Below, one piece after another: positions 10,252-21,354 of a stretch of 64,000 nucleotides of DNA. Under the pieces are notes generated by a model that saw nothing but the letters and a program-made list of their open reading frames with translations, had not been told where the DNA came from and made no database searches. Origin of the DNA: Phymatolithon calcareum (taxonomy: Eukaryota; Rhodophyta; Florideophyceae; Hapalidiales); assembly GCA_977006965.1 (NCBI GenBank), contig OZ345364.1, positions 248,001 to 312,000 on the forward strand. Direction: 5' to 3'. Both the position numbers and the translations under genes were made by a program. The first letter of the stretch is position 1. Every line of letters begins with the position of its first letter.

Positions 10252-11634
10252 CTATCGTGGACGTAAGAGGGGGATCTCAAGATCATCAGGAAGCACTGGT
10301 GGAGTCCGTGGCCTATTTTCCACCGGAGTAGCTGTGCGTGGCGAAGACGGGGGGGATATCTGATCTCTGTTTAGAGATCGCACCCACTTCGCAATCTTCA
10401 TGGGAGCAGTAGCCGGAGAGTGTTCCTTGAAAGCATTTTCCAGAGCAGGAAGGAGGGTAATTTCATTTCCTCCATTGAGATCTATGTCAGAATCAAACAT
10501 TGTAGCATGAAGAATGTTCAGCCGCATAGTCTCAAGAGGTGACGGCCAGCGCTCCCCATCGAGAACGGACTCAAACTTTGCGATTTCTTTTGCAGCTTTG
10601 CATGGCCCGACATACAACTCGTCTAGCTTGCTCCCTGCAACGACTTTGTAGTCATGAGATCGAGCGTGGTGTTTCAGTCGCTCAAGTGCACAGATCTGAT
10701 GTGTGGCGAGGTCCTCGTCGCGAGTATTGAAGAACGCCTTTGCTGTCTTCAATGTTCTGTAGTTTACGGTGCGAAGGAATACCCTGCATTCCAGAGTGTC
10801 AGGAGGCGTACTCTTTGGTGCTCGAGAATACGCCACAAGTGGCTCTCCAGCGTGGAGAATCTCCCCGAGCTTCCGAACGACGGATTCGTCGAGATTCATG
10901 GCTCTCTTCGCCATTATACGCATTGTCTCGCTCGGATTTCGCCCACCTGCGGCGAATAAGGCGAGATTAGTGTGGTAGATCTGAGCAGACGGGTTTCGAA
11001 GCTTCATGGTGACTAGATCTTCCTTCAATGAGAATAGAGTGTCATAAACTGAAGGGGAGACGAAAAAGCGCTCTTTCTGTTTGTCGTTATTGTTTCGGAC
11101 AAACGCGCTGAGAAGCTGTATATTTGTCGGTTTGAGTAAAGTCACGGCCCAAGTGAAGCTCAAAAATCTCTCCGGATCCTCACGTCTTGGCCTGGAAAGC
11201 GCCTCATGGCGGTGTGCGCCCTCTACAACGCCGTACCATCGGTCGAACCTGGAAACTTCGCGCTCAGCCTCCTCTTCCGATAGATCACGGAGGGTCATGA
11301 AGTAGGACTTTGAATAGCCGGCCTGGTCACCCACAAGAGGAACAATGATAGGCATATTGGCGGTAACAGTAGGACCGGTGAACATGCCCTGACCATCATC
11401 CTGTCCGCGATATGTAGCAATAATTCTTTGAACACCAGACTCGGAGAGCTGGCGAGCCCTGACATAGGGTACACAGCACGCCGGCGATATAAATACTGTC
11501 TTGGAACCCTCCATGACATCACGGTACTGCTCGGAGAATGTGGTATTGGCATGAGCCGCAGAGGTTGGAGAGTGAGGCCTGGAGTGCCGTGCGGATTTGC
11601 GCCGATTACGAGACGAGGAACCAGCACGAGTCAT
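10252..11634 (-). pseudogene. ParB/Srx-like domain protein, N-terminal part of a ParB-methyltransferase fusion
   Basis: Open for 460 codons from ATG at 11634; the frame extends to a GTG at 11709 but ATG fits a short basic Ser/Arg tail better. Residues about 42-150 look like a ParB N-terminal domain, with VVEGAHRHEAL at about 136-146 corresponding to the GxxR-type signature of ParB/sulfiredoxin-fold proteins. The rest is helical and unassigned, ending in a Pro/Ser/Thr linker (SPPSSPRTATPVENRPRTPP). After the TAG at 10252-10254 the same frame continues with coherent sequence (DLIASVEHELGAHNIKVF) that belongs in front of the methyltransferase motif. ParB-like domains fused to or beside N6/N4 methyltransferases are well known in phages and bacterial mobile elements; that pairing supports both assignments. 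Here it sits in a eukaryotic transposon. A spliced mRNA removing the stop cannot be excluded. Confidence 0.65.
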
Positions 11635-11709
11635 GGTGGACGTGTGGTACTCAAATCTGGCTGTACTGTAACGATGAAATGTCAGCTTGAACAGGGGAGC
11701 GATAGGCAC

Positions 11710-14700
11710 GGGACTCTCGAAGTAATGTTGTAGTGAATGCGGAATTGCGATGATGGTGGAGACGAGAAGTGCAGAAGACTGCTTGGTTTGGTCTGCTTGT
11801 TTCTGTCTGCTACCGCAGACAGTCGAGAATAAATAATGGCGTCAGAACTCCTGATCTGAAGAAAACAGCTAAACAGAGCGTAATTTCAGTGGAAGCGTGA
11901 CATTGAGGACTTGATATGTGCTCACCATGATATAGTTACAATAACGAGTGCAAGGCGTACGTTTCGGTCCCAAGAAGTACTTGGCGGGAACCAACATCTG
12001 CCTCGCATTACGATGGAGTAGTTGGTTTGAGGCGGGAGCGTCGAATCTGGGATTTGCGCGGGAGTATTAGCCAAGTGAGTGTGGTATGAAGATTTTGTTT
12101 ACAAGGGCACCGGGCGTGAGGACTGGGGACACGAAGTCCTCCTGGCGAAAAACAGGCTGTCCAAAGGGCCATGATCCGTGGTCACAAACAGTTTTCAAGT
12201 TGAGATTGCGCTTCGATCTGAACTTGAAGTAAAGAGAAATAACTGACGTAATCGAATGAGATTTATAGACGGGGAACTCATTCACAAACATAAAGGTGGA
12301 GGATTCCGTTCTATTACCCCGAAAAGCTGACGACACGTAGCGCTCACTGAAATCAATATTGACAGCACCCGCAATACTCTCCCAAGCACGTGCGACAAAA
12401 TATCCGTGTGCTTATAGCGCATGGAGACGTGGCACGTCGATGGGACGTAAGAGAAATAAGACAATGATGCCTGCGCAGAAATAGTGATCCCGTTTGGAAC
12501 GCAGTCTCGGAAGTTTCGTGAACGAAGGCTAACTGCATGAGAACGTAATAAAAATGGAAACAAAAATATTTTTTTGACATGTTTGCTATGAAATTAGAAG
12601 AAGGCATAACTGAATGTAAAGAGAACGCATCAAAATTTTGAGAATGGAAAATAATCGTGGGGAAGAAGTGGCGATGGAGTTCTTTAAATGAGACCCTAAG
12701 ATCGGGGAAGTCAGAACTCAACGAAAATTGGCACTGAGGTGGAAGAACTGGCAAGGAGAATTAAATAGTTGCTGAGTGACTATTTATGAGTATTTTCAAT
12801 AGGTATGTGCATAACATGTGGAAAAAAACCATGAATAAAATTTGGGCTGCACTGATGCTAGTTCTGGAAGCAAACTTTTACAACGTATATTAAGCTGTTC
12901 GACCTGGAATACGGATGCAACCCATGCTAGAATCAAACTGGACTGGAGTGCAGCATGCGTAAACTGACAAGAAATAGGTGTAATATTGTTTTTCCCGGAC
13001 TAGCAATCAGAAGAGCCGGAGCTTCAAATATAGATGTTTGTATGTAGATTTATGCATTCCTTTCAAAGCAAAGGACTGTTTGTCCTTTTACTGTGCGAAA
13101 ATCACGGCTCCTCAGTGAACGTGCAAAGAAAAGGGCATTTGCCGCGATCCACGTGAGACCCGCAACAGGCTGTAAAGTCTTGTTTTTCAATTATTTTTGG
13201 ACTATATTGCCATGTATTTCAATGCATGGAAATTTGTTTTCATTTTATGACTTTTCATTGCAAGGCCATGTCCAAATTTTTTCATGGAATATTTGAGATC
13301 TCTTCCGTAATATTATAGGTACAGATGGAATGTCTCCAGGGGTAGAATCATCGCAGTACGAGCTGCGCAAATAACATTGATGAGCCGTGGTCGACGTGGA
13401 GAGGCTGTCTACAATGTGCCGTACAGTACTCGAAGCATGCAGAAAACACTGTGTTTAGAGATAAGGTCGATAATGGACATAGAGACCGCATCCACATGAG
13501 GCACTAGAGTGGCACCCGCAGCAGTTAATATATAAAATGGAGTGAGCGTCTCTGTCAGAGCGATGTTACACGAAGACCGAAAACGAATTTTCGACTTTGC
13601 ACACTGAAGCGTTGTTTCTCAAGGGACTTAAAATGACCCGGAGGCTGTAGATGTAGATACGAACGTACGGAGAAAGAGGCTCTCGTGACTGCAGAGAAAT
13701 GTGGGAGTGCTTTATTTGTTCCTAGAGTATGATGCTTCACTCAAGACAGAGAATTGGGACGGCGTGGGATCATCTTTTCCAATTCGCACTGCTCTGAGCG
13801 ATGGTTGGAAGCGAGGGGACAATGCGCACTATGTGCTTTTAGTCTCTCCGCAATAGTAGCATAGCATTCGATCTGCTCCCGGAAAGAACTAATGAGGCGA
13901 ATTCGGGCAAATCAAAACAGTAGAGCGTATTTATGCTCGCAATGACGCACTTTACTTTCGATGGCGATGTGGTCAGATAGATAAAGGCAAATTAGTTGCT
14001 TCGAAGTGCAGGCGTATCCACGAAGGCGACAGAATACAGTTTCTCTTGGGGATTTCAGTTGCCGTAAGCGGTGTAAAGAAATAAGAGGAACACATTACTT
14101 TCCGGAGGAGATTATTTCTCAAACCCCTCACACCCTTCTTCAGCTCAGAATCGCCCTCCCTCTGCAGACAAGTTAAAACCTCACATTTTGAAGAAACACA
14201 ATACCTCGTAAAGAAGACCAATGGCGAGGAATTGGTGCAAAGGCACAAAAGGGCTGCACAGAGAGGAGGCAAGTTCTTCTGTGTGATCAGACGACTCGAC
14301 CGACTGTCCTCAGCCTTACGCCCCCTTAAGTCCGTGGAGGAAGTAAAGTACTGATATTACATACTTCACAACATTGAGAAAACGACTGAGCCCCCGCGCT
14401 GCATCCGTGGTGCGATATGTGAGAACATAGTATGACTGTTCACAGATTTGGTTCCAGCCGTTCAATTTAAATAGGTTAGTAGTGTGAACATAAGCTTTTC
14501 GCCTAAGCAGGTGTTGTAAAAGTCGATGATTACTTCTGCTTTGTGTTTTTTAATATGGCTACGATCATTGATCCGCTTCGAATAGCATGTTTTTATCTGT
14601 ATCCCTACTGGGCTGCGCACAGTCGCTCATGAATTTCAAACAAATAGTTGTGAGGATAATCCGAAGGAAGCACAGTCGCATCTACCAGATGAATATCCGG

Positions 14701-15150
14701 CTATATCTGTGCTTGTATACGCCTGGAGGGAGGAGCGCCTAGACGGAAAAAGGAAAATGAAAGAGTTATATGCATTTCACAACGTCCCTGCATTACGTGA
14801 ATACGTAAATATGCGCTTTGACCTCCTAATAGCGCACCTAAACCATATCTCAGATCCTCCCCGAACAGATTTCACGTTCCTCCTTACCTTTAGCGTGTCA
14901 ATCGTCGACTGTTAGTTTAACGTACGTATGAAACGATCTGCTTTCAATTTCAAACGCTCCCTTGAGGCCCTCTTATCTATCCAATCTTTTTTTGAAACAC
15001 GGCCTCTGCCCTGTGATCACATCTGTTTTTAACTTTTTCTACTTACTTTTTATAACAAATAATGTCAACCCCGAACATAGGTACTGAAAGCACACTGTAA
15101 ATGGAAGTACTGTTTTCCGCACGTTCCATCGCTTCCCCAACACAAACGAA
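11710..15150. other. Interior of the transposon without recognised gene
   Basis: Lies between the divergently transcribed ParB-methyltransferase gene and the DUF7869-like gene, so both promoters should be here. I see many short frames, none with a known domain, and no clear TATA box that I could tie to either gene. Confidence 0.45.
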
Positions 15151-15429
15151 CACGCTTTGTGCCGTTCCAGACATTGCGAAACACTTTCGCAACGACCACC
15201 TTCACTTTCTCGCCTCTACCTTACTGGAATGGATCTTTTCAGCTCTCTTCCTATATCAACTGCGCATATGGGCCGCGGAACAGGCCACAATCAGTCATCT
15301 TCTCCATCGTGCCCCATAATGCCCCTGTCACCACGACATCAACTGGTCTCCGGGTCGTGCCTTTCCAATTCCGCTCGTACCAAGGAGTTGCTTCCGATTA
15401 TTCGACCGTACAGTTTTAAATGCCGCACT

Positions 15430-15690
15430 CCTCGTACAGATTGTTCAGAGAGCGAGCTGGTCAAGAAACGCCGCGTCTTAGCCAGCACGCCGTGTGAGCT
15501 ATTGAGCAATGGATGGATCTGTTGCATTAGACTGCGATGTGTGCAGATGTTGGACAAAGACATGGCGCAATCTAAGCGCAGTGAGTACCTGAACATGTCG
15601 TACGCCAATCGGAAGATAACACTGCACTCCTTGCTACGAAACGACGGGATGTTCATCTCGCCGAAACGCCCGTCTGTCAAAAGTTTTTGA
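15430..15690 (+). pseudogene. Possible N-terminal part of the DUF7869-like gene
   Basis: Part of a frame open from 15157. The segment with SELVKKRRVL, WICCIRLRCVQMLDKDM and EYLNMSYANRKITLHSLL resembles the cysteine-containing region that precedes the core in related proteins. It is in a different frame from the core and is separated from it by a stop at 15688 and about 45 bases, so an intron or a frameshift must intervene. The assignment rests on position and general resemblance. Confidence 0.35.
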
Positions 15691-15733
15691 CACAAGTGCT
15701 AAGCTTCTCCAACTCTGTAATTGCAGCCGTTAA

Positions 15734-17524
15734 GCAGCTTCCAAGCGCACGAGCTTCCGCAAGTGTCTTGCTTCTCCCGCGCTACAGTTTGTCCGATTCG
15801 GCCAAGTGGACGTTTTGGTGTTTCTCGACCGACTCTCTCAGTCCTGTGGCGACAAAATGCCGGACTGCGAAGAGACGCATCTCCCTTACCATCTGAAGGC
15901 CGATGTGTACAAGCTCTTCCTCCAGGATGCAAACCGTTGACGCTCTATCACGCTCCGGCGTCAGGTGTCTGAGTCGTACTTTTACGCCATTTGGAAGAAG
16001 TTCTCACCGTCAATCAAGTGTAGGAAGCTCCACCGTTTTTCCAAGTGTCATGAGTGCGAATATTATCGTACCGAGTTGGCGAAAGTGGGTCTCGACTTCG
16101 CGAAGGCGAGCGTTTTTAAACAGCATAAGGAGGCTCATATCAAGTTTATTATGCGAGAGCGTCAAGAGTATGCCAAAAACAGGGACCGGGCAAAGAGTGA
16201 TCCGGAATCGTACTGTTCCATCATTGTCGAATCTGCGTACGGTCTCCCTCATCTTGTTGTCAACACCAAGGGCTTAAAAGGTGAACGTATGAAAGTACAT
16301 CTAATTGGGATAAAGGAGCATCTTCCTAATCCAAATGTATTCTTTTATCTCATGTCTGAAGAGTTCCAAACTGGCGCGAACCATATCATAGAGGCGGTTC
16401 ATCGCTTCCTGACGCTGAAAGCCACACGGGGGAGAGTTCCCCCTACTCTGTACATACATGCAGACAATTGCTTTCGCGAGAACATCATGGCATACTTGGA
16501 GCTTTTGGTGTCAATGGGTGTGGTTCGAGACGTTTTCGTCGGCTTCCTTCCGGTGGGACACACCCACGAGGACATTGACCAAGTCTTCAGCCGGACGTCG
16601 ATTCATCTCCGGTCTCACACTGCGATCACTATCAACGACCTTGCAGATGAGCTCTCTGTCTCGTACACTCCTCGCCCTGTAGTAACCCAGATGGCTGCGG
16701 TTGCAAACTTCAGCGGATTGTGTCAACAGACCCACTGTCTCACATCCGCGGTGCCCTGGACGCACTTCCACTATTATCACTTTCATCGAAGTGGCGGTTT
16801 AGTGCGTTCCCCTCAAGAGCACTATGCTACAAAGCTGCTGGTGAGAGAGGAGAGCAACCATCCCTGGATTCCTTTTCCGAGCGAGACTGGGTTTTTAAAA
16901 TTCATACCTGATCTCAGCCTCACCCCCGCCACGGTCTCTATTCCGCCAACCAACAGGAAAGCCGTCATCAAGTGCATTAAGTCATGTGAAACGTTTATCA
17001 ATACCAGGTCGAAAATGGAGGCGCTAAAGCGAATGGCTATGAAAGTGTACACCCCTCGTACAGATCCGTTCCATTGGAGTTTGCATAGGGCTCCCGAGGC
17101 GACAGGAGCGTATACTTTTCCCGATGCGGACGAGGAGTCTGAGAATGACAGTGCTGAAATGGGAGCTTCTACCTCGGTTGAGTATTTGTACGAGCGGGGT
17201 GATATGGTTGCGGCGCGTCCTGAACAGGCTGATGCTCAATTCTGGATTGCGTCCGTTGAACAGGTCATTTGCAATGAGAGGAGCATCCCCGTCAAGTTGA
17301 CAGTTCGCTGGTACTAGCCTGTTGGAGTCCAATCACAAGATCCTTATCTAGCATCCTACAAGCCTGCTGTGTTCTCCACAGCTGTCGGCAGGCGTAGAGT
17401 TGATACTCCATGGATAGATACTATCCACGTCACTGCCATCTTGGTTACATTCCAAAGTTTGACTGTTCGAAAGAAGATTGATTACTTTACTGTTCGAAAA
17501 ATTAAAGAAGGCTTGCGGACCTAG
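15734..17524 (+). pseudogene. DUF7869-like transposon protein (GHTHEDIDQ family), interrupted by two stops
   Basis: One frame runs from 15734 to 17524 with TGA at 15938 and TAG at 17315. The first part ends in ETHLPYHLKADVYKLFLQD; the central 450 codons contain CRKLHRFSKCHECE, TLYIHADNCFREN (Asp about residue 167 counted from 15965) and VGHTHEDIDQVFSR (198-210); the last part reads PYLASYKPAV, PWIDTI and LVTFQSLT. All three are typical of one family found in transposons of many eukaryotes, which I know as DUF7869-like and which is thought to have a nuclease fold related to DDE transposases and integrases. At the usual first acidic site (SIIVDG in relatives) this copy reads SIIVES. Because homology continues across both stops, they are mutations or readthrough sites and not real ends. 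By inference the protein mobilises the element. Confidence 0.7.
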
Positions 17525-17828
17525 TCACTCATAAAGTTAACTGTCGACATCTAGTGTTTTGTTTCCGCCTAAAGCCATCATCTATTTTAACTCCGCAAAT
17601 CGTACAATATATCAGAACGAATAAGCAGATGGACATAATAGCATCCAGCGCCAATCAACACCGTTCAATGCAAGCAGATAAATGCCGCTGCTCTATCACT
17701 TTGATTTCCGCGCATTCGAAAACTGCCGGTCGAAAGTCTGATGAAACAATCAGTAAACCTAGGGATTGCGGTATGGCAGAATCAGTGTTTCCCCTCCGCC
17801 TTGACTCTCTGTACAGTCCTTCAGCAAG

Positions 17829-18419
17829 CTATCTGATGGCCTGCCAGGTGTGCCCCAGTCTAGGCTTGCGCAGCGTTACGTCCTCATTCGCAGGCTCGCC
17901 ATCATCGCTCCCCTTCTGCGGTGCAGCCCTCATTTTTTCATTATATACGAACGCAGGCATGGCCTTGTCTTCCCACATCGAAACGCTTTCTCGGAAGTAG
18001 AGCGTTGATATATGGTGTATGTATACAGTCCACGGACGCGAAATCTCAACAGAAGCGACGCAAAACCGCGATGGATGTACCTCAACAATGGCCATTCCGG
18101 CAGGTTTCCGCTCGTGACTTATGTCCCACGAAATAGGATAGCACGCAGCAGACGCTGCATGCGGCATCCAGCGCATTACTTCCTTCATGATTTTCGCGTC
18201 TTCGACAGCTGCGGCTGCAACCTGCTGGTCGACTACAGCATTTCCGCTGCGGGCGTGGTCTACATCCACGGCACGTTCATCAGCTGTACATGATGATTTC
18301 CTCACGGTAGGGGGAAGAGTGCTTGGGTTCATGGAAGACTCAGTACAGAAATTGTCTGCATACATCTGGAAGTCTAGGTTTCGGCTCGAGCTCCACGGAA
18401 TAAGATAGCTAGCGGCCAC
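17829..18419 (-). CDS. ORF inside the right TIR, unknown function
   Basis: A 196-codon frame reading inward from the right end. It begins at a GTG; a stop lies about ten codons upstream, so no ATG start is visible and it may be an exon. It contains ASYLIPWSSSRNLDFQMY, an alanine-rich middle (VVDQQVAAAAVEDA), GMAIVEVHPSRFCVASVE and SMWEDKAMPAFVYNEK. The left TIR holds a shortened homologue in the mirror orientation. Codon-level conservation (many synonymous-looking differences around VEVHPSR and RPWT) argues that it once coded. I recognise no family. Confidence 0.4.
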   Translation of the reverse strand: MAASYLIPWSSSRNLDFQMYADNFCTESSMNPSTLPPTVRKSSCTADERAVDVDHARSGNAVVDQQVAAAAVEDAKIMKEVMRWMPHAASAACYPISWDISHERKPAGMAIVEVHPSRFCVASVEISRPWTVYIHHISTLYFRESVSMWEDKAMPAFVYNEKMRAAPQKGSDDGEPANEDVTLRKPRLGHTWQAIR

Positions 18420-18885
18420 CTTTCCTTTCGAGACTTTGCCTCACACGTGTGACTCCGTATATTACCCTCTTCTCATTTCAACGAAACGCAAACTTTTTTC
18501 AAAATCTGAAAAATATTTCAACTTTTCCAGAATGTTTAGCCATCACCAAAATGATAGATCATTGTAGATATCGCGTTCTCAATCAGAATATCTCGAAGCA
18601 ATAAAAAATCAGCCCAGTATTATACCAAGTCTAAATAAAGTTTGTGTCATACTGCATTGATTTTGATTTACTTACAGAGAATCCTATTTTTCCAATATCT
18701 GTCCAGCATGTACTGAAATTGGACCATTTTTTCGAAAACTAAGGAGCAAATATTTTTACAATTTATACCACTTGATTGCTATTGTTAAGATCTAGAAAAT
18801 GACCATATTTTTTAATTACTTTGAAAACGTTTTTGTTTAAAACGTAATCTCAATTTAAAAACGTATTCTCCCCAAATGTCTGTTC
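17935..18885 (-). repeat. Right terminal inverted repeat
   Basis: Inverted copy of 7051-7755 with about 225 additional bases in its inner half, so it is probably the more complete end. The terminal AACAGACATTTGGGG (minus strand) is identical to the left end. Landmarks shared with the left end include TCACACGTGTGA and GGGTAATATACGGAG. Confidence 0.85.
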
Positions 18886-18896
18886 TACGGCGAAAT

Positions 18897-19570
18897 GAGA
18901 GAAAATCAATTCCTATCGACGCGCTAGAAGAAGATGCTATGCCTTTTATAGGATTGATATGGGTTTTACAAAGGGTTATGCTGAGGCCTAACCACCGGAA
19001 GATGGCACACGCAGTCAGTGAATCTACGGCGATAATAGCCATTTGAATCCATAGACCCGGCTGCTCTCAGCCGCGTCCTTGCACTTCTCATATGGATAGC
19101 ACTGGGTGCTCACCCTTTGTTGTCCGCGCTTTGTATTGTTTTCACATATCTTCAGGATCAAGTTCGAACTCTCCAACGCTCACACTGGCGAATAAACGCG
19201 AGCTGTTCACCCTCAGAAGAGCGATTCCACTGTCATACGTGCCTTTGAAGAGGCCCTTTTGGACCACAGTGGTTGCTTGCGATGCCTCAAACACTGCTGC
19301 CGGTGTAGTGTATAATCATAATACTACATAAATGGTCTCGTCAATGATGAAGTATCTCGAAACAAACCAATGTCAACTCGGAAAGGCTATAGTTGCGTAT
19401 TTCGTGAAAGGAAAGAACTGCCTTCACGCATACCTGGAAGCGCCAAGAGCACATCAACGTGCTAGAAGGGCACGCGGAAGTTATGTGTCTTGAATGATGT
19501 GCTAATTTTCCAATAACTAGCAACAGGGTGCTGTTATTATCAGACTCTACGGTCGCCATAGGGTAACTAC
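18897..19570 (+). pseudogene. DIRS-like retroelement: RT thumb and RNase H remnant
   Basis: Several frames in succession encode pieces in the order expected for a DIRS-type pol: DAMPFIGLIWVLQR and RKMAHAV (reverse transcriptase thumb), SRVLALLIWIALGAHPLL (connection), then RPFWTTVVACDASNTAAGVVY (RNase H first Asp) and VLLLSDSTVAIG (a later RNase H Asp). The frames are broken by stops and shifts. The catalytic RT part is missing; the element starts abruptly at the outer edge of the right TIR. Confidence 0.6.
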
Positions 19571-19930
19571 TCAGAGGGCGATCGTCATCTCCCCAGCTCG
19601 CATTTCCCTGTCACCGCTCTGCGGCCTTATCTTTTGCAGACGAGATTAACGTTAGATTTTTCACGGTCTTATCAACAATAACCCCGGCGAAGGACCCTGC
19701 CTTTCTGGTCAGCGAGAAACATGAAAAACATTTCACCGGCCTTGGATGCTTATATTACAAGAAGGCATCCAAGCATCTATCACCTTAGACGAATGTCCAG
19801 ACGGAAATCCAGGATGGCTTCTGCATGTTACCCTCGCACACTCTTTGCCACAAATGGCCTACAACAGCGCCTCAACCAAGATCTCCGCCGCGAAAGCTTT
19901 AACAAAATCCACTCTCTTATCGCAGCTAAT

Positions 19931-20829
19931 CTTGCTCCAGCTACCCAAGTCAAGTACGAAAAGGCCTTATCAACCTTCAAAAGTGCTGCATCAAGCATAC
20001 CGTCCGATCGAGACGAACTGGACGAAGTCCTTCTAAACTAATAGAAGAAGTACACGACAAAGATCCATCTGCCGGAATAGAGGGATTGCAAATCTAATTT
20101 CCCACCTAATGATCGTTGAACCACGCCTCAGGGCTCAATTGCATCAAGGCAAACGTGCCAATCGAGGATGGACAGGACTAGTTCCACCTCGATCCGCACT
20201 CACGCTGGCAAAAGTAGGCAATGCTAGCATTTGTTCAGCATTTGGTATCCACAGATAACATAAGCATTGCTGTCGGGCTCGCCGTGTCTTAGGGAGCATA
20301 TTTGCGGTCTACGGATGCTCTGAAGTTGCAATGGAACGAACTCTCCCTTCCCGGCGATATCAGGATTGCACATTTTCGACCATATGTAGCCGGGATTAAC
20401 ATTCATGGTGCAGAACCAGGCCCTCTAAAGTTCACCAAGATCAGAGATCTAGACGCGCAGCGAGAGGCGCAGCCTACAGAATATTCTCAACAACGTACTC
20501 AAAATATCTCTCTGCGATTCGAAACAACGCAAAATTCTTCGGGCTTCCAGAAAGCCTAACACCTGATTTTTCCAACGACCACGATGCAACAACTGTTGCC
20601 CTGCATAGTCGATGGTCATCACTCAGCACACCGCGTCGGTACTTGACAAATGGCAGAGCCCTCGTCATAGACGCGGCAGGATCGCCGCAGAGCAGAGACC
20701 TTCTATCGCTCTATGCAGAGAGATACAGATCTCTTTTTAGAAGATGTGAATCGTTTTCAAAATTAGTGAGAAAAACCGGACCTCACACGTATTGCGTTGG
20801 GTTGCGAGATACCGTCAACAACGTTATTT
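19931..20829 (+). pseudogene. DIRS-like tyrosine recombinase remnant
   Basis: LAPATQVKYEKALSTFKSAA is typical of the helical core-binding domain of tyrosine recombinases, and LRSTDALKLQWNELSLPGDI has the first catalytic Arg in its usual LR..[DE]AL.L.W context (near 20300). Further on KTGPHTYCVGLR may be the H..R box. Stops and frameshifts separate these blocks. It lies directly after the RNase H remnant on the same strand, the RT-RNase H-YR order that defines DIRS-like elements. Confidence 0.6.
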
Positions 20830-20839
20830 AGTTGTGCTA

Positions 20840-21350
20840 AATCTGTGTCTACGTCGATTCTAATACGTTTCATCTCGCGGAAAGCACGAACAATCCCTTC
20901 GCGAGTAGTGCCCGATCGGAGAAAGTTATTGTGCAGAGATAATCACGACTTTTTGGCGTATGAGTTGGGCGAACAGGATTCTATTTGTTCATGTACGAGC
21001 TTAAGGAAAACGCGTGGCAAGAGTGAAAAAGGCAAGAAAGCCTTGCGAGCAAGTACGATTCGCAAGGATTAGCGTGCGATACGCGCAAAAATTCTTCATG
21101 TCCGCGCCCGGTGTAAGCGCTCCGTAAGGAAGCAACCGTACCTTTCGCGGGTGCGAAACACGAAAGCGTCATTCCTGCCCAAGCGATTTCTTGGCCAAGT
21201 AAACTCCACGATCCTATTCGCATGCGATATGCGAGAACACGATCAGGAATGATTCCTGCCTGGGTCCAGAAGTTTTCGATGAGGAGACATTCGCAAAGTT
21301 CTTACCGTGTGATACGCTAGAACATCATTTGGAGATCGAGATAATGAACA
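20840..21350. other. No gene seen
   Basis: No domain or repeat recognised. GAACACGATCAGGAATGATTCCTG near 21236 has a short palindrome but no further support. Confidence 0.4.
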
Positions 21351-21354
21351 AGTT

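Larger units (their letters stand above)
7051..18885. mobile_element. Large TIR-bounded DNA transposon with ParB, methyltransferase and DUF7869-like genes
   Basis: The segment starting AACAGACATTTGGGGAGAAT at 7051 recurs inverted, ending at 18885. The outer 450 bases of the two ends are, by eye, more than 90% identical, so these are terminal inverted repeats. Between them lie a minus-strand ParB-like plus methyltransferase-like gene (9035-11634) and a plus-strand DUF7869-like gene (15734-17524), which converge on neither end and are separated by about 4 kb without a recognised gene. I found no convincing target-site duplication: the left flank reads TTTCAAAGCAA and the right flank CTACGGCGAA. 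Both genes are disrupted, so this copy is unlikely to be autonomous. Confidence 0.8.

Noticed and set aside
10252-11634. Plasmid or chromosome partition ParB, hence bacterial DNA
   Set aside because: No ParA, no parS-like context, surrounding eukaryotic retroelements, and association with a eukaryotic transposase family within one pair of TIRs.
10252-11709. Extending the ParB-like ORF to 11709
   Set aside because: The codon there is GTG; the first ATG is at 11634.
18812-19042. Minus-strand frame with FRWLGLSITLCKTHINP, resembling an RT thumb
   Set aside because: The plus strand of the same bases encodes a better thumb (PFIGLIWVLQR) in line with RNase H and recombinase on the same strand; the minus frame is a shadow.
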